In this document: positions 34,165-39,790 of the stretch, one piece after another
Numbering within the stretch: position 1 is the stretch's first letter
How the letters are laid out: every line of letters begins with the position of its first letter
Notes under the pieces: model-generated
The model's database searches: none
The model's input: the letters and a program-made list of their open reading frames with translations, nothing else
What the model was told of the DNA's origin: nothing
Assembly (NCBI GenBank): GCA_011525745.1
Contig: WYBU01000103.1
Location: forward strand, 1 to 39,790
DNA length: 39,790 bases
DNA from: Planctomycetaceae bacterium
Lineage (GTDB): Bacteria > Planctomycetota > Phycisphaerae > UBA1845 > UTPLA1
Reading direction: 5' to 3'
Program-made: the position numbers and the translations under genes

Positions 34165-34878
34165 TTGCGACGACGACTGGTCATTCGCTTCGCAATCGAC
34201 GGCGACCTGCGATTCATCTCGCATCACGACACGATTCGACTCTTCGAACGTGCCGTGGCGCGGGCGGATATCCCCGTCTGCTTCACCCAGGGCTTCAACC
34301 CAAGGCCGCGACTGTCCCTGCCCGTTCCGCGGGCCGTGGGCGTCGCTTCCGATGACGAAACCCTGCTGATCGAGATCGAGGACGCTGGTTCACCCGGCGA
34401 CGCGCTGGCGCGCCTCGGCCCGCACTTGCCGGCCGGTGTGCGCCTGCGAGAGGCGCGCGAAGCCGCGCCCCAGGAGCGATTCCTTCCAAGTCGCGTCTCC
34501 TACCGCATCGAGCTGACCGACGCCGAAGCGCCCATCGCCCGCGCTCGGATCGACGCGTGGAAACAGCCCGGACCGATCGTCGTCTCGCGACGCGACCACC
34601 GCACCGGACAATCCCGCCCGATCGACCTGCGGCCTTTTCTCGTCGATGTCCGCGCCGACGCGCGATCCGTCATCTGGACGCAGGCACTGCTGTCCGGCGG
34701 AACCGCGCGGCCCGCCGAAATCGCCGAGGCGCTGGGCCTCGATCCGCCGGAGTGCATCCATCGCATCCGACGCATCGCGGTCGCGTTCGATGCGCCGCTC
34801 GCCCGCGAAGCGGACGCCGCCCAGGCCGACAGTCGCCCGTCCGGGGAACCCTCGAAAGGAAATGAGATTGACGCCTGA
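34165..34878 (+). CDS. TIGR03936 / DUF2344 family protein
   Basis: A 237-residue protein of the family typically found as the partner or C-terminal part of a radical SAM protein (TIGR03960) and next to RNase E/G. The N-terminal signature is clear: LVIRFAIDGDLRFISHHDTI, then FTQGFNPRPRLSLPVPRAVG. Its biochemical role is unsettled; it has been linked to tRNA or rRNA metabolism by neighbourhood. No radical SAM gene lies in this window upstream, so this is the stand-alone form. The start appears to be TTG 34165 with GAGGG about 12 nt before it. Its end overlaps the RNase E/G start by 17 bp. Confidence 0.85.
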   Translation: MRRRLVIRFAIDGDLRFISHHDTIRLFERAVARADIPVCFTQGFNPRPRLSLPVPRAVGVASDDETLLIEIEDAGSPGDALARLGPHLPAGVRLREAREAAPQERFLPSRVSYRIELTDAEAPIARARIDAWKQPGPIVVSRRDHRTGQSRPIDLRPFLVDVRADARSVIWTQALLSGGTARPAEIAEALGLDPPECIHRIRRIAVAFDAPLAREADAAQADSRPSGEPSKGNEIDA

Positions 34879-37732
34879 TGTTCTGGAGCCGACAAGCTCC
34901 ATCCACCCTGAGAGAATCCCCTTGGATGTCCATGACAAAAACCAATCGCTCGACCCCGCCGACGGCGGCGAATCCGGCGGCGAACGCCACGGACGACGCA
35001 GACGACGGCGCGGCGGCCAGCGCCACCGCCGACGCCGCGAGGCCCGCGAAGCCCGCGAGCGATCGACCTCGCAGACCGCGGCCGTAACCGACGAATCCGC
35101 GCCGACCGGCGACGAGATCGAGCCTCACACGGAAGTCGACGACGCTTCGTCTCCCGTCGTCGACGAAACGCACGCCGGCGCGCTCTATCCCGTACCCGAA
35201 ACCGCCGCCGATTTCGCCGCCGAAGCGCGCAGCGAGGCCGACTTCTTCGAACCGCCCGCAACCGACGACAAGTCCGCCGCGGCCCCGCGCCGCTCCTCCG
35301 CCGCCGAATCCAGGCGGCGCGAAGGCCGGCGCGATCAGCGCCGCCGGACCCGCCTGCGCAACCGCGACAACGAAATCGAAGGCCGCGTCGCCGGCGACCG
35401 CGGCGGCCGCCGACGCCGCGGCGGCGATGACGACGCCGAAGACGCCGAGGACATCATCATCGAGGTCGAACCGACGGTCGACGAAACAGACGCGGCCCTC
35501 GACGAAGAGCCGCTCGACGACGAAGCCGCCGTGCCCGCCGCCGTCGAAGTGCTGTGCTCCGACGACCCGCGCGAGCGCGCGACCAGGGGCCGGCACGACA
35601 TGCTCATCAACGTCGCCGATCCCGACGAATGCCGCATCGCCATACTCGCCGACGACCGGCTCGAAGAACTGTACATGGAGCGCGCGGCGTCCGCCTCGCA
35701 CGTCGGCAACATCTACAAGGGCCGCGTCACCAACGTCGAACCGTCGATCCAGGCCGCCTTCATCGATTTCGGCCTGCCCGTCCACGGATTCCTGCACATC
35801 AGCGACGTCCAGCCGCAGTACTTCCCCGACAATCGCGAGGGCGAGCAGGTCGGCCGCAAGACGCCGCGCCGCGACCGCCCGCCCATTCAGCGCTGCCTGC
35901 GTCGCGGACAGGAAGTCATCGTGCAGATCACCAAGGAGGGTATCGGCACCAAAGGCCCCACCATGACGACCTACGTCTCGGTGCCCGGCCGCTTCCTCGT
36001 CATGATGCCCGGCATGGCCCAGCTCGGCGTGTCGCGCAAAATCGAAGACGAAGACGAACGCCGCAAGGCCCGCACCATCCTCAACCAGCTCAAGGTGCCG
36101 CGCGATCGCGGCATCATCCTGCGCACCGCCGGCGTCGGCCGGCCGCGCCGCGACCTCCAGCGCGACCTCAACTATCTCAATCGCCTCTGGAACGTCGTTC
36201 AGAAGCGCATCGACACCCAGCGCGCCCCCTGCGAGCTGTACCAGGAGTCGGACCTCGTCATCCGCACCATCCGCGACGTCTACTCGTCCGACGTGGGACG
36301 CATCATCGCCGACGACGAATCCACCGCGCGAAAAGTCGCCGAGTTCCTGGGCATCGCCAACCCGCGCGGCGCTGACTGCGTCATTCACTACACCGGCAAG
36401 GAGCCGCTGTTCCACCTCTACGGCATCGAGTCCGAGATCGAGAAGCTGCACTCGCGCCACGTCGACCTCCCCTGCGGCGGATCGCTCGTCATCGATCCCA
36501 CCGAGGCCCTCGTCGCCATCGACGTCAACAGCGGCCGATTCCGTGTACAGAACGACGCCGAGGAAACCGCTCGCCGCGTCAATCTCGAAGCCGCCGATGA
36601 AATCGCACGCCAGCTCCGACTCCGCGACCTGGGCGGCGTCATCATCTGCGACTTCATCGACATGCGGCTCGAAAAACACCGCCGCGAGGTCGAACGCCGT
36701 TTGCGCGATGCGCTCAAGAGCCACAAGGAGCGGGCAAAAATCCTCCGCATGTCGCGGTTCGGAATCGTCGAGATGACGCGCCAGCGGCAGCGACCCTCGA
36801 TCAGTCGCTCGGTCTATCAGGACTGCCCGCACTGTCGCGGCAGCGGCCTCGTCAAGACCGTCGATTCGATGACCCTCGACGTGCAACGCGTCATTCAGAT
36901 GGCCGCCCATCGTCAGGGCGTCAACCTCATCGACGTTCGCGTCTCCCAACAGGTCGCTACGCAGCTTCTCAACCGCAAACGCCGCGTACTGGCCCAACTC
37001 GAGATGGACACCGGCAAGTCCATCACCATCACCGCCATCCCGACCTACGGTCCCGATCAGGTCGCCTATTCGTTCCTCGACCGCAGGGGTCGCGAAATCC
37101 CCCTCAACCTCGTCGCCCCCGCGCCGCTGCCGCCCGCCGGCGTGCGGCCGCATCCGCGTCCCGAAACGGGCGCGATTCGCCCGAGCATCGCACCCGGCGC
37201 CGCCGCACCGCCACATGTCGCACAGCCGCCCGCGGCTGTGCCGCGCGGTACGGGCCTCCAGCCCGTGAACCCCGCCCCACAAGCAGCCCGGCCCGCCGCT
37301 GCCGCGCCCGCCCCGACGCGCGACGCGGACCGCGACGCCTTCGCCTCGGGCTTGGGATTCGATCCAAACGTCCCACCCCCGTCGCCGCCTCCGCCCAACT
37401 GGGGCGCTGGCCCGCCGGGACGTCCGACCCCGGTCGTCCGGCCCGAGTTCCGTTCGCAGTCCACGACGTCCGCGGACCGCGGTTTCGCCGATGGCATCGA
37501 CTTCCTCGAAGCACCGACCGCCCCCGGCGCTCCACCGCCTCCCACCGCGGAGACGCCGCCCGAAGCGGCGGAGCACGCCGCCCCGGCAGGCCGTCGCGCC
37601 GGCACGCGCAAGAAGGCCGCGACCGGCACGACCTCTCGCAGGAAGAAAGCGGCCGCTTCGGCGCAGACGACCGAACCGAAGAAAAAGCGCGCTTCAACGC
37701 GCAAGAAGAAGGCGGAGGGTGACGCGTCGTGA
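34862..37732 (+). CDS. Ribonuclease E/G family protein
   Basis: A 956-residue endoribonuclease with unusually long low-complexity arms. Residues 1 to about 265 are Arg-rich then Asp/Glu-rich and presumably disordered. An S1 RNA-binding domain follows (about 277-400: GNIYKGRVTNVEPSIQAAFI, then GFLHISDVQPQYF). In the catalytic domain, metal-binding Asp residues lie in LVAIDVNSGRF (about 553) and GGVIICDFIDM (about 597). The zinc-link CPHCRGSG (about 653) allows dimer formation. After about 750 comes a Pro/Ala-rich tail containing RGTGLQPVN encoded by a dispersed repeat, ending in a Lys/Arg-rich stretch (GTRKKAATG, then PKKKRASTRKKK). The ATG at 34862 follows AAAGGA closely. It would process rRNA and mRNA; the arms may scaffold partners. 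Confidence 0.92.
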   Translation: MRLTPDVLEPTSSIHPERIPLDVHDKNQSLDPADGGESGGERHGRRRRRRGGQRHRRRREAREARERSTSQTAAVTDESAPTGDEIEPHTEVDDASSPVVDETHAGALYPVPETAADFAAEARSEADFFEPPATDDKSAAAPRRSSAAESRRREGRRDQRRRTRLRNRDNEIEGRVAGDRGGRRRRGGDDDAEDAEDIIIEVEPTVDETDAALDEEPLDDEAAVPAAVEVLCSDDPRERATRGRHDMLINVADPDECRIAILADDRLEELYMERAASASHVGNIYKGRVTNVEPSIQAAFIDFGLPVHGFLHISDVQPQYFPDNREGEQVGRKTPRRDRPPIQRCLRRGQEVIVQITKEGIGTKGPTMTTYVSVPGRFLVMMPGMAQLGVSRKIEDEDERRKARTILNQLKVPRDRGIILRTAGVGRPRRDLQRDLNYLNRLWNVVQKRIDTQRAPCELYQESDLVIRTIRDVYSSDVGRIIADDESTARKVAEFLGIANPRGADCVIHYTGKEPLFHLYGIESEIEKLHSRHVDLPCGGSLVIDPTEALVAIDVNSGRFRVQNDAEETARRVNLEAADEIARQLRLRDLGGVIICDFIDMRLEKHRREVERRLRDALKSHKERAKILRMSRFGIVEMTRQRQRPSISRSVYQDCPHCRGSGLVKTVDSMTLDVQRVIQMAAHRQGVNLIDVRVSQQVATQLLNRKRRVLAQLEMDTGKSITITAIPTYGPDQVAYSFLDRRGREIPLNLVAPAPLPPAGVRPHPRPETGAIRPSIAPGAAAPPHVAQPPAAVPRGTGLQPVNPAPQAARPAAAAPAPTRDADRDAFASGLGFDPNVPPPSPPPPNWGAGPPGRPTPVVRPEFRSQSTTSADRGFADGIDFLEAPTAPGAPPPPTAETPPEAAEHAAPAGRRAGTRKKAATGTTSRRKKAAASAQTTEPKKKRASTRKKKAEGDAS
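37217..37270. repeat. In-gene composite palindromic repeat within the RNase E/G gene
   Basis: CACAGCCGCCCGCGGCTGTG (37221-37240) is followed by GCGGTACGGGCCTCCAGCCC then GTG. This is the same two-part composite, in the same order and spacing, as at about 39449-39505 and 39537-39590 in the terminal array. It sits in frame in the disordered C-terminal arm. Confidence 0.75.
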
Positions 37733-38226
37733 TCTTCACGCATCACACGCGCCGGGGTCGTGTCCGCGCGCCGGTACGACCGCGTTGCAGGCGGCGCGGC
37801 CTGCGGTTCTTGACCGTCGCGCTGCTCGCCGCCGGCTGCGGCCCGCGCTGGGACTTCGACTACGACTTCGGCAAGCAACGCGCCATCAACGAAAAGAAGC
37901 CGCTGCTGCTGTTCTTCACCGATCTGCTTTCCAACGATCACTACCTGATGGACAAGCAGGTGCTGTCCGATCCGGCCGTGCGCGCCGAACTTGAGTCGAT
38001 GGTCAACGTGATGCTCTCCCACCAGTGGGGACCGGCGCCGTTGCGCTACAACGTCCGCGCGCCGCAACTGTGCATCCTCTGCAAACCCGACGGAACCGAG
38101 GTCGCGCGGCTCAACGCCAAGCCGGTCCCTGCGCCCGCGGAATTCCTGAACTGGCTGCGCCCCGCCCGCGCCGCCGCCGATCCGTCGCCTGCCGGCAAAG
38201 CCAAAGCCTCCGCGGCCACAAAATGA
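37729..38226 (+). CDS. Thioredoxin-fold lipoprotein, no CxxC
   Basis: A 165-residue protein starting at GTG 37729, overlapping the RNase E/G stop (GTGA). A signal sequence with lipobox (LRFLTVALLAAGC, Cys at about 37) predicts a membrane-anchored lipoprotein, although its Arg-rich n-region of about 27 residues is long and a later TTG start is possible. The mature part (QRAINEKKPLLLFFTDLLSN, then CILCKPDGTEVARLNA) has the strand-turn pattern of thioredoxin-like proteins (Thioredoxin_7 type), but the active-site CxxC is replaced by DLLS, so it is not a classical disulfide oxidoreductase. Function unknown. Confidence 0.7.
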   Translation: MIFTHHTRRGRVRAPVRPRCRRRGLRFLTVALLAAGCGPRWDFDYDFGKQRAINEKKPLLLFFTDLLSNDHYLMDKQVLSDPAVRAELESMVNVMLSHQWGPAPLRYNVRAPQLCILCKPDGTEVARLNAKPVPAPAEFLNWLRPARAAADPSPAGKAKASAATK

Positions 38227-38682
38227 CCCGCTCCCTCCCGGCGACCGCCGCGATCAAGGATTCAATCCTGTCAACGTGTTTGAGAAGTTTGAACCGAACC
38301 GCGACCGTGAGGGAGCGGCGTGTTGCCGTCGCGAGGAGGGAATCCTCGCTTCCAACCGCCCGCCCCGAATCGGGCTTGTCAAACACGCCCTGAGATGGAC
38401 CGCTGGAGACTTGAGATTTAAGATCTAAACACTCATCAATTCAAGCTGAACCCTGACATCTCAAATCTCAAGTTTCGCCCGCCTCCCGCCGTACCCCAAA
38501 GCTGATAGCTGACGGCTGATGGCTGACGGCTGCTTCTGACAACCGTCTGGGCTGCCGCCCCAGGGCTTGCGTCTGATTGCTCTTGCCCACGCCTTCTTGC
38601 TCATCGCCGTTCGCGCTACACTACGCTCATTCGTTCCCCGGCGCCGTTTCCGGCTCCGGCCGCCGGCAACCACGAGGTTCTT
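38227..38682. other. Intergenic region with several short repeats
   Basis: No gene is supported in 456 bp. It holds a lone copy of the element end CGAACCGCGACCGTGAGGGA (about 38295-38314), an AT-rich block of ATCTCAAATCTCA-like units (38405-38475), and five 7-nt units GCTGATA, GCTGACG, GCTGATG, GCTGACG, GCTGCTT (38501-38535). Confidence 0.6.
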
Positions 38683-39291
38683 ATGCGTCCAACTTCGTCC
38701 GAAACCCCGCTCCAATCGGTCCGCCCCGCCGCGCCGTCCTCCGCCGCGCCGCTGTTCCTCGAAGGGCCGCGCCTCTACTTCCGTGCCGCCGAGCCGGAGG
38801 ACGCCGATCGCTGCACGCGCTGGCTCAACGATCCCGATACGCGCCGCTTCCTCCACACGTTTCGCCCCTACAGCGAACACTTCGAGCGCCGCCACATCGA
38901 AGGCTGGACCGACAAGACCGACGAAATCCATTTCGCGATCGTGCTCAAGGAAAACGACCGCCACATCGGAATGGCCGGCCTGCACCAGATTCACCCCGTC
39001 GCCCGACACGCGACGTTCGGCATCCTCATCGGCGAGAAAGATTGTCGCGGGCGCGGCCTGGGCACCGAGGCCACGCGCATGACGGTCGCCTACGCCTTCG
39101 ACACGCTCAACCTGCACCGCGTACAGCTCGACGTCTATGCGTTCAACGTCGCAGGCATCCGCAGCTACGAAAAAACCGGCTTCGTCCGCGAGGGCCTGCT
39201 GCGCGAACACCACTTCGCCGACGGCCGCTACCACGACGTGCTTCGCTACGGCCTGCTGGCCCGCGAATTCGCCGCGAAGCGCGGAACATGA
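38683..39291 (+). CDS. GNAT acetyltransferase, RimJ/RimL-like
   Basis: A 202-residue GNAT protein of the RimJ/RimL (Acetyltransf_3) type. An N-terminal extension of about 24 Pro/Ser-rich residues precedes the fold: LYFRAAEPEDADRCTRWLND, IGMAGLHQIHPVARHATFGI, then GEKDCRGRGLGTEATRMTVA with the acetyl-CoA loop CRGRGLGTEA (about 121-130). The C-terminal part has NVAGIRSYEKTGFVREGLLR, also diagnostic. Substrates of this class include N-terminal amines of ribosomal proteins, spermidine and antibiotics; none can be assigned. It stands alone. Confidence 0.9.
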   Translation: MRPTSSETPLQSVRPAAPSSAAPLFLEGPRLYFRAAEPEDADRCTRWLNDPDTRRFLHTFRPYSEHFERRHIEGWTDKTDEIHFAIVLKENDRHIGMAGLHQIHPVARHATFGILIGEKDCRGRGLGTEATRMTVAYAFDTLNLHRVQLDVYAFNVAGIRSYEKTGFVREGLLREHHFADGRYHDVLRYGLLAREFAAKRGT

Positions 39292-39565
39292 TGAAGGAAC
39301 CAGCCGCTCGATTTGGGACGGCATGGTCAAACCCTCGCAAGCGACGCCGTTCCTGTAATGGGTGGTACGGGCGTCTCGCCCGTCTCACTCGATCCCCGCG
39401 AAGGCCTGGCCATGTTGCGTTCACGCGTGGCACAGGCTTGTAGCCCGTGAATGTGGCACAGCCGCCCCCGGCTGTTCACCGTGGCTCGGGCTTGTAGCCC
39501 GTGTGAATTCGCATGGCACGCGCTTGTAGCCCGTGAATGTGGCACAGCCGCCCCCGGCTGTGCAC
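39292..39565. repeat. Mixed dispersed repeats preceding the 32-bp array
   Basis: A GGTGGTACGGGC-family copy (39359-39420) is followed by three imperfect copies of the CACGGGCTTGTAGCC repeat (starting about 39425, 39479 and 39511). Two copies of a second palindrome, CACAGCCGCCCCCGGCTGT, lie at about 39451-39470 and 39543-39562. No gene is supported. Confidence 0.8.
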
Positions 39566-39790
39566 CGTGGCTCGGGCTTGCAGCCCGTGTGAATTCGCGT
39601 GGCTCGGGCTTGCAGCCCGTGTGAATTCGCATGGCACGGGCTTGTAGCCCGTGCGAATTCGCGTGGCACGGGCTTGTAGCCCGTGTGAATTCGCGTGGCA
39701 CGGGCTTGTAGCCCGTGCGAATTCGCATGGCACGGGCTTGTAGCCCGTGCGAATTCGCATGGCACGGGCTTGTAGCCCGTGCGAATTCGC
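39566..39790. repeat. 32-bp tandem repeat array, running off the window
   Basis: Seven head-to-tail units with an exact 32-bp period start at 39566, 39598, 39630, 39662, 39694, 39726 and 39758. Each holds a hairpin (core CACGGGCTTGTAGCCCGTG, 8-bp arms, or a single-mismatch variant) and a second palindrome GCGAATTCGC or a near variant. Units differ at few positions (CGTGG or CATGG; TGTGAATTC or TGCGAATTC). The array probably continues past the window end. There are no unique spacers, so it is not CRISPR. Confidence 0.9.

Noticed and set aside
34670..37576. A 968-residue minus-strand open frame opposite the RNase E/G gene
   Set aside because: The plus strand encodes clear S1 and RNase E/G motifs; the antisense frame is composition-driven (Asp/Val/Ala/Gly-rich) without recognisable motifs.
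39327..39790. Several long minus-strand open frames with repeating HGLQARA / TGYKPVPREF peptides
   Set aside because: They come from the 32-bp tandem repeat, which lacks stops in all three minus frames because 32 is not a multiple of 3; there is no start signal or domain.
39566..39790. CRISPR array
   Set aside because: Units are contiguous with no unique spacers, and the same repeat is dispersed singly elsewhere; no cas genes nearby.

Overview
The window looks like a piece of a high-GC Planctomycetota chromosome, probably near the Phycisphaerae or an uncultured relative. The clues are a secreted beta-repeat protein ending in a dockerin-like Asp/Asn motif, a prepilin-type N-terminus with a FTLIELLVSIAIIG core on a stand-alone secreted protein, an N-terminal CxxCGYDLTGLP zinc ribbon on a membrane protein, and many short palindromic repeats between genes. 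No rRNA, tRNA or CRISPR array was recognised. The lineage call is inference from these hallmarks.

Layout. 1-4900: tail of an unidentified gene, a TauE/SafE permease, the dockerin-type secreted protein, a prepilin-like protein and a zinc-ribbon membrane protein. 5005-13209: a signalling block with a PAS/HisKA_3 histidine kinase overlapping a NarL-type regulator, a gene-poor 1.2-1.4 kb stretch, several small proteins (one DUF2934), a degenerate receiver domain and a MASE1-PAS-PAS histidine kinase. 13210-13753 is a nest of dispersed repeats. 13754-15949 encodes a secreted protein with twelve Asp-rich repeats that I cannot assign to a family. 16014-16992 is an MqsRA-like toxin-antitoxin module with a clear promoter and an overlapping palindromic operator. 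17020-19950 (minus) pairs a TadC-like protein with a large Fe-S membrane oxidoreductase. 20807-29819 (minus) holds a secreted DUF3352-like protein, a nitrilase-superfamily protein, proC, an O-antigen-ligase-like/TPR protein, a PfkB kinase and an acetyltransferase; proC is flanked by two copies of a 162-163 bp MITE-like element.

30184-33975 (plus) is a tightly overlapping operon: DUF502 membrane protein, ribosome hibernation factor, EIIA, HPr and Enzyme I. It has no sugar permease and resembles the regulatory nitrogen-PTS clusters of other bacteria. 34165-38226 is a second overlapping set: TIGR03936/DUF2344 protein, RNase E/G and a thioredoxin-fold lipoprotein. A RimJ/RimL-type acetyltransferase follows, and the window ends inside a 32-bp tandem repeat array.

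The most striking pattern is the repeat ecology. At least four palindromic repeat families (cores CACGGGCTTGTAGCCCGTG, GGTGGTACGGGC, GGTCCGCnGTGCGGACC and CGAACCGCGACCGT) recur across the window. One of them lies in frame inside two protein-coding genes, the O-antigen ligase-like gene and the RNase E/G gene, a behaviour reminiscent of Rickettsia palindromic elements.
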